From contig NZ_BCYO01000013.1 of the NCBI RefSeq assembly GCF_001598235.1, positions 1 through 64,000 on the forward strand: 64,000 nt of DNA, read 5' to 3'. Of this stretch, positions 7,885 to 18,140 are shown piece by piece; the first letter of the stretch is position 1; each line of letters opens with the position of its first letter. A model generated the notes under the pieces. That model ran no database searches. It worked only from the letters and a program-made list of their open reading frames with translations, and was not told the DNA's origin. Made by a program: the position numbers and the translations under genes. The DNA is from Polaromonas jejuensis NBRC 106434. Lineage in GTDB: Bacteria > Pseudomonadota > Gammaproteobacteria > Burkholderiales > Burkholderiaceae_C.

Positions 7885-9084
7885 ATGATTTTTTTTGATG
7901 CCGCCATTGACTGGCTGGCGAATGGTCTGCTCGCTGCCAGCTGGTGGCAAATCGTGTTGTACACCCTGGTGACGACCCACATCACGATTGCCAGCGTGAC
8001 GATTTATCTGCACCGCCATCAGGCGCATCGTGCCATGGATTTGCACGCCATCCCCTCACATTTCTTCCGCTTCTGGCTCTGGCTGGGTACCGGTCAGGTC
8101 ACCAAGGAGTGGGTGTCGGTTCACCGCAAGCACCACGCCAAATGCGAAACTGCCGAAGATCCCCACAGCCCCCAGACGCGCGGCATTGAAACCGTCTTCT
8201 GGAAAGGTGCCGAGCTGTATCGCGCGGAAAGCAAAAACAAGGAAACCCTGGCCAAGTTTGGCCATGGCACGCCCAATGACTGGGTGGAGCGCAATGTCTA
8301 CACGCGTTACAGCTGGCAGGGTGTCGGTTTGATGATGATCATCAACCTGGCGCTGTTCGGTGCGGCTGGTTTGACGGTCTGGGCGGTTCAAATGGTCTGG
8401 ATTCCCCTGACCGCTGCCGGCATCATCAATGGCATTGCCCACTACTGGGGCTACCGCAACTTTGAAGCGCCTGACGCCAGTACCAATATTTCGCCCTGGG
8501 GCATCATCATTGGCGGTGAAGAGTTGCATAACAACCACCACACCTATCCCACGTCGGCCAAGTTCTCGGTCAAGCCCTACGAATTCGACATTGGCTGGGC
8601 CTATATACGCGCCATGGAAAAAGTGGGCCTGGCGACCGTGAAAAAGGTGCCGCCCAAGCTTCAGCTGGGCGCGATCCAGCCCGTGGCTGACGAGAAAACG
8701 CTGGAAGCCCTGATTGCCCATCGCTACGAGGTGATGGCCAGTTTCGCGCGTGAACTGCGCCGCGCCGGCAAGGCCGAGATCGCGACGCTGGAAGCCCAAA
8801 AAGCCGACGTGTCCATGTTGCGCACGGCCAACCGCTGGTTGCACCGAGACGATGACAAGGTGCCGGCAGCCGCCAAGCCGCAAATCGCCCAGGTTCGCGC
8901 CGAGCACCCGGTGCTGGACAAGATGGTCACCATGCGTGAAGAGTTGCGTCAGATGTGGCTCAGCACATCGGCTTCGCGCGAACAACTCGCGACTGATCTG
9001 CAGGCCTGGTGCCACCGCGCCGAAGAAAGTGGCATTGCCGCACTTCGCGAGTTCTCGATGAAATTGCGTGCCGCACGCACCTGA
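7885..9084 (+). CDS. Membrane fatty-acid (acyl-CoA type) desaturase
   Basis: A 399-residue integral membrane di-iron desaturase that introduces a cis double bond in acyl chains and so adjusts membrane fluidity. The three histidine boxes are H43-RHQAH, H80-RKHH and HNNHH (about residues 215-219), with hydrophobic segments between them. The ~140-residue C-terminal part (from about residue 255) is hydrophilic and helical; delta-9 desaturases of this group often carry such a tail. A good sigma-70 promoter and a strong terminator mark it as a single-gene unit. Cold regulation is plausible but not shown. Confidence 0.93.
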   Translation: MIFFDAAIDWLANGLLAASWWQIVLYTLVTTHITIASVTIYLHRHQAHRAMDLHAIPSHFFRFWLWLGTGQVTKEWVSVHRKHHAKCETAEDPHSPQTRGIETVFWKGAELYRAESKNKETLAKFGHGTPNDWVERNVYTRYSWQGVGLMMIINLALFGAAGLTVWAVQMVWIPLTAAGIINGIAHYWGYRNFEAPDASTNISPWGIIIGGEELHNNHHTYPTSAKFSVKPYEFDIGWAYIRAMEKVGLATVKKVPPKLQLGAIQPVADEKTLEALIAHRYEVMASFARELRRAGKAEIATLEAQKADVSMLRTANRWLHRDDDKVPAAAKPQIAQVRAEHPVLDKMVTMREELRQMWLSTSASREQLATDLQAWCHRAEESGIAALREFSMKLRAART

Positions 9085-9130
9085 CCCGATGGAATGGTTC
9101 GGATGGATCTGATCTGAATTGAAATCATCA

Positions 9131-9168
9131 AAGCCGCCTCAGCGATATGTCGCTGGGGCGGCTTTTTT
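9131..9168 (+). terminator. Rho-independent terminator of the desaturase
   Basis: AAGCCGCCTCAGCGA pairs with TCGCTGGGGCGGCTT (one G-T pair), followed by a run of T. Confidence 0.9.
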
Positions 9169-9286
9169 ATGGGCCTTGCTTGGCCGGGTGTCTTGTGGCC
9201 GGCCGGAAAACCTGGCTGACACGGAGGTGGGATGGTTGATGGGGCAGGAGGGGGCAGGGGACAGAAAAGAAGAAGCGAAGAAGCAT

Positions 9287-9318
9287 AAAAAAACCCGCTG
9301 GGATGCAGCGGGTTTTTT
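9287..9318 (-). terminator. Terminator of rpmB-rpmG (bidirectional shape)
   Basis: CCCGCTG/CAGCGGG stem with an A-run on one side and a T-run on the other, so it can act on both strands. It lies just past the rpmG stop. Confidence 0.85.
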
Positions 9319-9351
9319 GGCAACACAGGGTGTTGCAGGCATCAGGCTGAA

Positions 9352-9519
9352 TTACTTCAGCTTGATTTCCTTGTATTCCACGTGCTTGCGTGCCTTGGGA
9401 TCAAATTTCATGATCAGCATTTTGTCGGGCGTGGTTTTCTTGTTCTTGGTGGTCGTGTAGAAGTGACCGGTGCCGGCAGTGGATTCCAGCTTGATTTTTT
9501 CGCGTGCGCCTTTAGCCAT
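9352..9519 (-). CDS. rpmG: 50S ribosomal protein L33
   Basis: A 55-residue protein starting [13 protein letters not shown] and ending EYKEIKLK, a typical proteobacterial L33 without zinc-binding cysteines. It has a good ribosome-binding site (AAGGAGCACC before the ATG) and lies 11 bp downstream of rpmB in the usual rpmB-rpmG order. Confidence 0.97.
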   Translation of the reverse strand: MAKGAREKIKLESTAGTGHFYTTTKNKKTTPDKMLIMKFDPKARKHVEYKEIKLK

Positions 9520-9530
9520 GATGGTGCTCC

Positions 9531-9764
9531 TTAAGCTTGGCCGCGTGCGCGCAGGTCTGCGAGCACAGCATCAATACCGTTTTTGTCGATCAGGCGCAGG
9601 GCTGCGCTGGAAACGCGCAGGCGAACCCAGCGGTTTTCGCTTTCGACCCAGAAACGGCGGTACTGCAGATTCACCAGAAACCTGCGTTTGGTTTTGTTGT
9701 TGGCGTGGGAGACATTGTTGCCCACCATCGGGCGCTTGCCCGTTACTTCACATACGCGTGCCAT
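9531..9764 (-). CDS. rpmB: 50S ribosomal protein L28
   Basis: 77 residues starting [20 protein letters not shown], the standard L28 N-terminus. Start at 9764; in-frame codons upstream to 9803 are not family-like. It is the first gene of the rpmBG unit. Confidence 0.97.
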   Translation of the reverse strand: MARVCEVTGKRPMVGNNVSHANNKTKRRFLVNLQYRRFWVESENRWVRLRVSSAALRLIDKNGIDAVLADLRARGQA

Positions 9765-9910
9765 GAGCACTCCAATATTTTTAACAGCAGTCACATCGTC
9801 CAAGCGCTAGGCGCCTGTCGTCATTTCTGCCTCACCTCGCCAGGAAAGGGTGGCGGTAACCCGGAGTTGCCAAGACTAGCCTTTAAGGGCCAGATTTGGC
9901 AAAGCCTTTA

Positions 9911-9916
9911 ATTATA
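9911..9916 (-). promoter_or_regulatory. -10 element for rpmB-rpmG
   Basis: A perfect TATAAT on the minus strand, 147 bp before the rpmB start. The matching -35 region is poor and overlaps the end of trxB, so the leader is long or the promoter is of extended type. Confidence 0.5.
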
Positions 9917-9929
9917 AGGGATTTTGCGC

Positions 9930-10916
<987 letters not shown>

Positions 10917-10963
10917 TCAAGTGGCACCAAAGTGGGCACAAAAGTGCTGCAGAAGGTAAAACT

Positions 10964-10993
10964 TTGACGGTATCCGTTTTCTTGCAAAATACT
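10964..10993 (+). promoter_or_regulatory. Candidate sigma-70 promoter of the CRP-like gene
   Basis: TTGACG (10964-10969), an 18-bp spacer and AATACT (10988-10993), upstream of the regulator ATG at 11051. Confidence 0.5.
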
Positions 10994-11050
10994 GACCATT
11001 GTATGAACTCATGCCGCCCGAGTCGGTTGTGAGGTTAGGAGTAAGCTGCT

Positions 11051-11728
11051 ATGGCAACAATGGTGTCCAACCTGGAATTGATTCGCCGGGTACCGCTTTT
11101 TTCCATGCTGACGGCCAGCCAGGCGGAGTCTGTGGCTGATGCCGTGGCGAAGCGCCGTTTCAAGCGTGGCGAACCTATTGTGGAGCAGGGTAAGAAATCA
11201 GATGCCCTGTCCATCATCCTGACGGGCCGTGCGCGCGTCGTCACCACCGATGTCCGGGGTCGCGAGGTCATTTTGGCCACCATGCACCCCGGCGACTATG
11301 TGGGCGAGATGAGCCTGATCGACAACGAGCCGCATTCGGCCACGGTGCGCGCGGAGATTCAGACGGACGCGCTCGTCCTCGGCCGGCAGGAGTTTGCGCG
11401 CTGCATGCCCGAGAACAGCTCCATGACCTATGCGGTGCTGAAAGGCCTGGTGCAGCGGCTGCGCCACGCCGACCGCCAAATTGAATCGCTGGCGCTGATG
11501 GATGTGTACGGCCGTGTGGCCCGTGCACTGCTGGAGTTTGCCGGCCAGGGTGGCGCAGGCAACGCCGTGATACGCGACAAGGTGTCGCGCCAGGATCTGG
11601 CCAAGATGGTGGGTGCCTCCCGCGAGATGGTCAGCCGGGTCATGAAGGACCTTGAGGAGCGGGGCTTCATCGAAACCCGCGAGGACGGCTCCGTTCTGGT
11701 GAAAGAGCACATTCATTCGCTGGGTTGA
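11051..11728 (+). CDS. CRP/FNR-family transcriptional regulator
   Basis: 225 residues: an N-terminal cyclic-nucleotide-binding-like beta-roll (~residues 12-125), a dimer helix, and a C-terminal winged HTH with SRQDLAKMVGASREMVSRVMKDLEERGFIE. Only one cysteine (Cys118) is present, so it is not an Fe-S FNR type; it is CRP-like with unknown effector. AGGAG nine bases before the ATG supports the start. It is divergent from trxB and 77 bp upstream of ftsK. Confidence 0.9.
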   Translation: MATMVSNLELIRRVPLFSMLTASQAESVADAVAKRRFKRGEPIVEQGKKSDALSIILTGRARVVTTDVRGREVILATMHPGDYVGEMSLIDNEPHSATVRAEIQTDALVLGRQEFARCMPENSSMTYAVLKGLVQRLRHADRQIESLALMDVYGRVARALLEFAGQGGAGNAVIRDKVSRQDLAKMVGASREMVSRVMKDLEERGFIETREDGSVLVKEHIHSLG

Positions 11729-11805
11729 CGGCTGCTGCCGACCGTTTTGACACTCGCAGCGGCTTTCGGGGCCTTACCCAACTGCGGTAAGCTCTGCGTC
11801 GGGCC

Positions 11806-14148
11806 ATGACTTACTCACTCGATACCCTGAACTCCAGAAATACCTCTGCCGCGCCTGCGCCCGGCGGCATGAAACGCTTCACTCACGAAGTCAGCCTGAT
11901 CTTGGGCCTGCTCGGCCTGATCTTCTGGCTGGCAGCCCTGCTCAGCTATTCGCCGCTGGACGCCGCCTGGTCGACCTCCGGCAATGTCGAGGTCGTGAGC
12001 GGCGCACAGCTTGCCGCCAGAAATTGGGGCGGCCGTCTGGGCGCCTGGCTGGCGGACGCCAGCTACTTTTTGCTGGGTTTTTCCGTCTGGTGGGCGCTGG
12101 CGGCAGGCGCTCAGGTCTGGCTGTCATCACTGGCACGCGGGCTGCGCAGCGAAGCGCTGGCCTCGGGAAAATCCCAACAGGCCCGTCGCATCCGCTTCTG
12201 GCTGGGCCTGCTGCTCTTGCTGCTGGCCAGTACGGCGCTCGAGTGGTCGCGCCTTTATCGTTTTGAAGCCAGGCTGCCAGGCCATGCCGGCGGTGTGCTG
12301 GGTTATCTGGTTGGCGCCTTGGGCGTCAAATGGCTGGGCTTTGCCGGTTCCGGCTTGGTCTTTATCGCGCTGGGCGTGATTGCCGTGTCGGTCGTGTTCA
12401 GTTTTTCCTGGGCTCGTGTGGCCTTGGCGCTGGGTGCCTGGATTGACAACCTCATAGCCTCGCGTCGCGAAAAACGTGAAATGGCCGAAGACCTGGCCGT
12501 TGGAAAACGCGCCGCGCGTGAGCGTGAGGAAACACTGATCGACGAGCGCATCGAAATTGAAGAGCATCACCCGGTGCCGGTTTTGATCGAGCCGACGCTG
12601 ATGGACATTCCAAAAAGCGCGCGCGTCATCAAGGAAAAGCAAAAGCCGCTCTTCAGCGAAATGCCCGACTCCAAGCTGCCGCAGGTCGACCTGCTCGACG
12701 GTGCCCTGCTGCGGCAGGAAGGCGTGGCGCCCGAGACCCTGGAGATGACCTCGCGGCTGATCGAGAAAAAGCTCAAGGACTTTGGCGTGGAAGTGCGGGT
12801 GGTGGCCGCCGCGCCGGGGCCGGTCATCACGCGCTATGAGATCGAGCCGGCCACGGGCGTGAAGGGCTCGCAGGTCGTCAACCTGGCCAAGGACCTGGCG
12901 CGGGCCCTGAGCCTGGTGTCCATACGCGTGATCGAGACCATTCCCGGCAAGAACTACATGGCGCTGGAGTTGCCCAACGCCAAGCGGCAGTCGATCAAGC
13001 TCAGCGAGATTCTGGGCTCCCAGGCCTACAACGAGGCCAAGTCCCTGCTCACCATCGGCCTGGGCAAGGACATAGGCGGCCACGCCGTGGTGGCCGATCT
13101 GGCCAAAATGCCGCACTGCCTGGTGGCCGGCACCACCGGCTCGGGTAAATCCGTGGGCATCAACGCCATGATCCTGAGCCTGCTCTACAAGGCCGATGCG
13201 CGCGATGTGCGCCTGCTGCTGATAGACCCCAAGATGCTGGAGATGAGCGTCTACGAGGGCATTCCCCACCTGCTGGCGCCCGTGGTGACCGACATGAAGC
13301 AGGCCGCGCACGGGCTGAACTGGTGCGTCGCCGAAATGGAAAAGCGCTACAAGCTGATGAGCAAGCTGGGCGTGCGCAACCTGGCCGGCTACAACGTCAA
13401 GATCGACGAAGCCAAGGCGAGCGGGGAGTTCATTTACAACCCCTTCAGCCTGACCCCCGAGCAGCCCGAACCACTGGAGCGCCTGCCCTACATCGTGGTG
13501 GTGATCGATGAGCTGGCCGACCTGATGATGGTGGTCGGCAAGAAGATCGAGGAGCTGATTGCGCGCCTGGCGCAAAAGGCCCGCGCCGCCGGCATTCACC
13601 TGGTGCTGGCCACGCAGCGTCCCAGCGTCGACGTGATCACCGGCCTGATCAAGGCCAACATCCCGACGCGGTTGTCCTTCCAGGTCAGCAGCAAGATCGA
13701 CAGCCGCACCATCCTCGACCAGATGGGCGCCGAAGCCCTGCTGGGCATGGGCGACATGCTTTACATGCCCAGCGGCACGGGCTTTCCGATCCGCGTGCAC
13801 GGCGCCTTTGTGAGCGATGACGAGGTGCACCGCGTGGTCGCCTACCTCAAGCAGCAGGGCGAGCCCAACTACATAGACGGCGTGCTCGAAGGCGGCACGG
13901 TCGATGGCGAGGGCGAAGGCATGCTGGGCGAGGCAGGCGGTGGCGGCGAGAAGGACCCAATGTACGACCAGGCCGTGGAAGTGGTGCTGAAAAACCGCAA
14001 GGCCAGCATTTCGCTGGTGCAGCGCCACCTCAAGATCGGCTACAACCGCGCCGCGCGACTGGTCGAAGACATGGAAAATGCCGGGCTGGTCAGCGCCATG
14101 AGTGGCAGTGGCCAGCGCGACATCCTGGTGCCCACACGGGCGGAGTGA
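11806..14148 (+). CDS. ftsK: DNA translocase FtsK
   Basis: A 780-residue septal DNA pump for chromosome segregation and XerCD activation. Four hydrophobic segments lie in residues ~25-205, then a charged linker, then the RecA-like motor with Walker A GTTGSGKS and Walker [15 protein letters not shown]-terminal gamma winged helix ([20 protein letters not shown]) binds the polarity sequences. The linker is short compared with E. coli FtsK, as usual in this group. lolA follows with 5 bp between stop and ATG. Confidence 0.97.
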   Translation: MTYSLDTLNSRNTSAAPAPGGMKRFTHEVSLILGLLGLIFWLAALLSYSPLDAAWSTSGNVEVVSGAQLAARNWGGRLGAWLADASYFLLGFSVWWALAAGAQVWLSSLARGLRSEALASGKSQQARRIRFWLGLLLLLLASTALEWSRLYRFEARLPGHAGGVLGYLVGALGVKWLGFAGSGLVFIALGVIAVSVVFSFSWARVALALGAWIDNLIASRREKREMAEDLAVGKRAAREREETLIDERIEIEEHHPVPVLIEPTLMDIPKSARVIKEKQKPLFSEMPDSKLPQVDLLDGALLRQEGVAPETLEMTSRLIEKKLKDFGVEVRVVAAAPGPVITRYEIEPATGVKGSQVVNLAKDLARALSLVSIRVIETIPGKNYMALELPNAKRQSIKLSEILGSQAYNEAKSLLTIGLGKDIGGHAVVADLAKMPHCLVAGTTGSGKSVGINAMILSLLYKADARDVRLLLIDPKMLEMSVYEGIPHLLAPVVTDMKQAAHGLNWCVAEMEKRYKLMSKLGVRNLAGYNVKIDEAKASGEFIYNPFSLTPEQPEPLERLPYIVVVIDELADLMMVVGKKIEELIARLAQKARAAGIHLVLATQRPSVDVITGLIKANIPTRLSFQVSSKIDSRTILDQMGAEALLGMGDMLYMPSGTGFPIRVHGAFVSDDEVHRVVAYLKQQGEPNYIDGVLEGGTVDGEGEGMLGEAGGGGEKDPMYDQAVEVVLKNRKASISLVQRHLKIGYNRAARLVEDMENAGLVSAMSGSGQRDILVPTRAE

Positions 14149-14153
14149 GCTTC

Positions 14154-14798
14154 ATGAAAACTCTGGTCGCTACTTTTTTGATAGCTACTTGCGCCCTGTC
14201 CGCAAGGGCAAATGGCCTGGAAAGCCTTGAAAATTTCGTCAGGACGGTGAGCAGCGGCCGCGCCGAGTTCAGCCAGGTGGTCACGGCCCCGGCCAAGGAA
14301 GGGCAAACCGCGCGCAGCAAGACCTCCAGCGGTACCTTCGAGTTTTCCCGGCCCAACCGCTTCAAGTTCGTCTACAAAAAGCCCTTTGAACAAAGCATAG
14401 TCGCCGACGGCCAGACGCTGTGGCTGTACGACGTGGACCTGAACCAGGTCACCGCGCGCAAGCAGTCCAGCGCACTGGGCTCCACCCCCGCCGCCCTGAT
14501 TGCAGCCGCGCCCGATCTGCGCGCCCTGCAGGCGGATTTCACGCTGGCCGCAGCCCCCGACAAGGATGGCCTGCAATGGGTGGTCGCCACGCCCAAGGCC
14601 AGGGACGGCCAGCTGCAAGCCGTGCGCGTGGGCTTTCGCGCCGGCGAGAAGTCAAGCGGGCTGGCTGCGCTGGAAATCCTCGACAGCTTCGGCCAGCGTT
14701 CGGTGCTGAGCTTCAGCAAGGTGGAGGTCAACCCGAACCTGCCTTCAGACACCTTCCAGTTCAAGCCGCCCAAGGGCGCGGACGTGATCCGGCAGTAA
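14154..14798 (+). CDS. lolA: Outer-membrane lipoprotein carrier protein LolA
   Basis: 214 residues; a periplasmic chaperone that moves lipoproteins from LolCDE to the outer membrane. The mature part has the LolA fold features: FVRTVSSGRAEFSQVV, GTFEFSRPNRFKFVY and LWLYDVDLNQVT. The signal peptide (residues 1-~22, ending ALSARA) has its hydrophobic core encoded by a copy of the short genomic repeat (14169-14212). GGAG before the ATG lies in the end of ftsK, so the two genes are coupled. Confidence 0.93.
   Translation: MKTLVATFLIATCALSARANGLESLENFVRTVSSGRAEFSQVVTAPAKEGQTARSKTSSGTFEFSRPNRFKFVYKKPFEQSIVADGQTLWLYDVDLNQVTARKQSSALGSTPAALIAAAPDLRALQADFTLAAAPDKDGLQWVVATPKARDGQLQAVRVGFRAGEKSSGLAALEILDSFGQRSVLSFSKVEVNPNLPSDTFQFKPPKGADVIRQ
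14169..14212 (+). repeat. Short palindromic repeat copy inside the lolA signal peptide
   Basis: GCTACTTTTTTGATAGC core, then TACTTGCGCCCTG and a GGGCAAA end: the full repeat with both arms, open in the lolA frame. It encodes the ATFLIATCALSARA part of the signal peptide. Confidence 0.8.
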
Positions 14799-14857
14799 TC
14801 CGGCCTCTGGCGTCCTTGCCAGCCGAGTCCCTACTGCCGAAGGGGCGCGTTCCTGTC

Positions 14858-15313
14858 TTATGACAAGGACTTCCGGAAGAACACCCGTGGGAACCCGTTG
14901 ACGACGCGATGATCGTATTCGACGTAGCCGATGCGCAAGTAGAGCGCGCGGTTTTCCGTCATCAGCTCGTGGGTGGCCAGATAGATCGATGCGTAGCCCT
15001 GGCGGCGGGCCTCCAATTCGGCCAGTTCCAGCAACCGGCGACCGATACCGCTGCCCTTGACCGACGGGTGAACGGCGACGTTGTCCAGGTAGAAGCCTTC
15101 GTCGGTGAGTTGCAGCACGATGACGCCAGCCACCGCATGGTCTTGAACGGCGACGTGAACCTGGCATTGCCTCACGGTGTCGGCATAGTCTTTGAGCATG
15201 GGTCCCGGTTGCCTGCCGATGCGCTCGATGTAGTGAAGGTAGGCGGCACACACGCAAGCGGTGATGCCTGGAACGTCTTCCGGCCGGGCCCGGCGTATGG
15301 ACAAGTCAGACAT
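14858..15313 (-). CDS. GNAT-family N-acetyltransferase
   Basis: A 151-residue single-domain GNAT protein. The acetyl-CoA-binding motif A is in LDNVAVHPSVKGSGIGRRLL (V-x-G-S-G-I-G-R), and the family end YLRIGYVEYDHRV is present. The start at 15313 (MSDLSIRRARPEDV) is family-like; codons further upstream are not. The substrate is unknown. It interrupts the otherwise usual ftsK-lolA-rarA row on the opposite strand. Confidence 0.88.
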   Translation of the reverse strand: MSDLSIRRARPEDVPGITACVCAAYLHYIERIGRQPGPMLKDYADTVRQCQVHVAVQDHAVAGVIVLQLTDEGFYLDNVAVHPSVKGSGIGRRLLELAELEARRQGYASIYLATHELMTENRALYLRIGYVEYDHRVVNGFPRVFFRKSLS

Positions 15314-15543
15314 CACGGCCTCCAATCGCGTTGGGCGTTGATGGTTCCAGGCGTTTGTTGCGCCACGGGCGGATTGCTCTTGCTGGCGATGCGGGCGGGG
15401 CTGGTTTTGCAGGCCTGCCGCTGGCAAGGTCCGGCAGACCTCAAACTCTTCCGGCCACCTCGAACCCGTGTCCGATAAACTTGATGACGATGCATAGTAC
15501 CGCTACCCCTTCAGGCCATCAAGCCGGTCGCCGCCCGGGCGCA

Positions 15544-15560
15544 GCGTCCATGATGGACGC
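15544..15560. promoter_or_regulatory. Perfect-arm palindrome upstream of rarA
   Basis: GCGTCCATGATGGACGC: 8-bp arms around one base, 31 bp before the rarA start. It could be an operator or an mRNA hairpin; no binding protein is known to me. Confidence 0.35.
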
Positions 15561-15590
15561 CCCGGTTTTCCACCCCCGTCCGCTGGCCGC

Positions 15591-16913
15591 ATGACGGCGC
15601 AGCGCAAGCAGACCATGGCGACCTCCGCAACCCACCAGCCCCTGGCCGAGCGCCTGCGCCCTCAAAACCTCGGTGAAGTCATAGGCCAGCAGCATTTGCT
15701 GGGCGAGGGCATGCCGCTGCGCATTGCGTTTGAGTCCGGCCAGCCGCACAGCTGCATTCTCTGGGGCCCGCCCGGCGTCGGAAAAACCACCATCGCCCGG
15801 CTGATGGCCAGCAGTTTCGACGCGCATTTCATCACCATTTCGGCGGTGCTGGGCGGCGTCAAGGACATTCGCGAAGCGGTCGAGCAGGCGAGCATCTGGC
15901 AAGCGCAGGGCGGCCGGCGCACCATCGTGTTTGTCGACGAGGTGCACCGCTTCAACAAAAGCCAGCAGGACGCCTTCTTGCCGCATGTGGAAAGCGGCCT
16001 GTTCACCTTTATCGGGGCCACCACCGAAAACCCCTCGTTCGAGGTGAATTCAGCCTTGCTGTCACGCGCCGTGGTCTATGTGCTACAGCCTCTTGGCGAG
16101 ACCGATCTCAAGCAAATCGTCGCCAGGGTCCTTGAGGAACGGGCGCTGCCAGCTATTGAAACCATAGCGGATGAGGCGGCCGATCGCCTCATAGCCTACG
16201 CCGACGGCGACGCCCGGCGCCTGCTCAATACGCTGGAGTCGCTCAGCGTGGCGGCGAGGGCCGAGAAGGTCACCGGCGTGAGCGACGCCTGGCTGCTCAA
16301 GGTGCTGGGCGAGCGCCTGCGCCGCTACGACAAGGGCGGCGAGCAGTTTTACGACACCATTTCGGCGCTGCACAAATCCGTGCGCGGCTCCGACCCCGAC
16401 GCTGCACTCTACTGGTTCATGCGCATGCTCGACGGTGGTGCCGAACCGCGCTACATGGCGCGCCGCCTGGTCCGCATGGCCAGCGAAGATATCGGCCTGG
16501 CGGACCCGCGGGCGTTGCGGCTGGCGCTCGACGCGGCCGAGGTCTATGAACGGCTGGGCTCGCCGGAGGGCGAGCTGGCGCTGGCCCAGTGCGTGGTTTA
16601 CCTGGCGGTGGCGCCCAAGTCCAATGCCGTGTACAAGGCCTTCAATGAGGCCAAGGCCTTCATCAGGCAAGACGGCACGCGCCCGGTGCCGCTGCATCTG
16701 CGCAATGCGCCCACGCGGCTCATGAAGGAGCTGGACTACGGCAAGAACTACCGCTACGCCCACGACGAGGAAGACGGCTTCGCCGCCGGTGAAAATTATT
16801 TTCCCGACGGCATGGCGGCGCCCGGCTTTTACCGGCCCGTCAACCGGGGCCTGGAGATCCGGATTGCCGATAAATTGAACGAGCTGAAACTAAAGAACAA
16901 TCAGAAAAACTGA
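15591..16913 (+). CDS. rarA: Replication-associated recombination protein A (RarA/MgsA)
   Basis: A 440-residue AAA+ ATPase related to clamp loaders that acts at stalled forks. Walker A is WGPPGVGKTT, Walker B is IVFVDEVHRFNKSQQD, sensor 1 is GATTENPSFEVNSALLSR, and the C-terminal tetramerisation region is complete. Start 15591 or 15615 (MATSATHQPLAERLRP); neither has a clear ribosome-binding site. A short-repeat core lies in frame at 16152-16168. Confidence 0.95.
   Translation: MTAQRKQTMATSATHQPLAERLRPQNLGEVIGQQHLLGEGMPLRIAFESGQPHSCILWGPPGVGKTTIARLMASSFDAHFITISAVLGGVKDIREAVEQASIWQAQGGRRTIVFVDEVHRFNKSQQDAFLPHVESGLFTFIGATTENPSFEVNSALLSRAVVYVLQPLGETDLKQIVARVLEERALPAIETIADEAADRLIAYADGDARRLLNTLESLSVAARAEKVTGVSDAWLLKVLGERLRRYDKGGEQFYDTISALHKSVRGSDPDAALYWFMRMLDGGAEPRYMARRLVRMASEDIGLADPRALRLALDAAEVYERLGSPEGELALAQCVVYLAVAPKSNAVYKAFNEAKAFIRQDGTRPVPLHLRNAPTRLMKELDYGKNYRYAHDEEDGFAAGENYFPDGMAAPGFYRPVNRGLEIRIADKLNELKLKNNQKN
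16152..16168 (+). repeat. Short repeat core inside rarA
   Basis: GCTATTGAAACCATAGC, read in frame as AIETIA within the lid region of the AAA+ module. Only the core is present, so chance resemblance is possible. Confidence 0.4.
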
Positions 16914-17171
16914 TGTGGCGCCAAACCCTCTGATAAACCCTGGTGCGCTCAAAAAAATAAATACTCTCAAGGGTAAACCCCGCAAAAACGGCCCTCTTGG
17001 CCCGATTCTCGCTAGAGCCCCGTGGCTACAATTTGTGAATTAGCTCGCCACCCAACCCAGTCACCTGGTTTTGATAGGCGGGCTTTTTGTTAGCTCATGC
17101 GTCCTCGTGGTGATCCCAGGGGTTCGCGGTACGAGCTGGATTGGCGATCTCAATCAAACGGGAGAGTGAGA

Positions 17172-18101
17172 ATGGAAGTATTCCTTCAGCAGATCATCAA
17201 TGGTCTGGTCGTGGGCAGCATGTATGCCCTGATTGCCCTGGGTTACACCATGGTGTACGGCATCATCAACCTCATCAATTTTGCGCATGGCGAGGTCCTG
17301 ATGGTGGGCGCACTCACCAGCTGGACCATCATCCGCTGGATGCAGGAAGCCATGCCGGGAACACCGGGCTGGCTGATCTTGCTGATCTCGCTGCTGATCG
17401 CCTTCGTGGTGTGCGGGGCACTGAATTTCACCATCGAAAAAATTGCCTACCGGCCGCTGCGCAACTCGCCCAAGCTGGCGCCGCTGATCACCGCCATCGG
17501 CATGTCGCTGCTGCTGCAGACGCTGGCCATGATCATCTGGAAGCCCAACTACAAGCCCTATCCCACGCTGCTGCCCAGCGAGCCCTTCCAGTTCGGCGGT
17601 GCCGTGATCACCGTGACGCAGCTGTTCATCCTGGGCGCCACCGCGGTGTCGCTGTCGGTGCTGATGTGGCTGGTGCACTACACCCGGCTGGGCCGGGCCA
17701 TGCGGGCCACCGCCGAAAACCCGCGCGTGGCCGCGCTGATGGGGGTGCACCCGGATACGGTGATTTCGGCCACCTTCATCATTGGCGCCATCCTGGCCGC
17801 GCTGGCCGGTGTCATGTACGCCTCCAACTACGGCACGGTCCAGCACACCATGGGCTTTTTGCCCGGTCTCAAGGCCTTTACCGCCGCCGTGTTTGGCGGC
17901 ATCGGCAATCTGGGCGGGGCGGTGCTGGGCGGCATTTTGCTGGGGCTGATCGAATCCATTGGTGCGGGCTACATCGGCCCGCTGACGGGCGGCGTGCTGG
18001 GCAGCCAGTACTCGGATATTTTTGCCTTTATCGTGCTGATTTTTATCCTGACGCTGCGGCCCTCAGGCTTGCTGGGTGAACGGGTCGCGGACCGGGCTTG
18101 A
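17172..18101 (+). CDS. livH: Branched-chain amino-acid ABC transporter permease LivH
   Basis: A 309-residue inner-membrane permease with about eight hydrophobic segments. The hallmark is YTMVYGIINLINFAHGEVLM near the N-terminus, followed by GRAMRATAENPRVAALMGV (the coupling loop to the ATPase). The start at 17172 (MEVFLQQIINGLVVG) is preceded by a purine-rich GGGAGAGTGAG; in-frame codons from 17097 are not family-like. It is the first gene of livHMGF; the binding protein is not in the window. Confidence 0.95.
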   Translation: MEVFLQQIINGLVVGSMYALIALGYTMVYGIINLINFAHGEVLMVGALTSWTIIRWMQEAMPGTPGWLILLISLLIAFVVCGALNFTIEKIAYRPLRNSPKLAPLITAIGMSLLLQTLAMIIWKPNYKPYPTLLPSEPFQFGGAVITVTQLFILGATAVSLSVLMWLVHYTRLGRAMRATAENPRVAALMGVHPDTVISATFIIGAILAALAGVMYASNYGTVQHTMGFLPGLKAFTAAVFGGIGNLGGAVLGGILLGLIESIGAGYIGPLTGGVLGSQYSDIFAFIVLIFILTLRPSGLLGERVADRA

Positions 18102-18140
18102 GCCCGCGCTATCCAAGCCGAACCACAAGGAGAAATTCTG

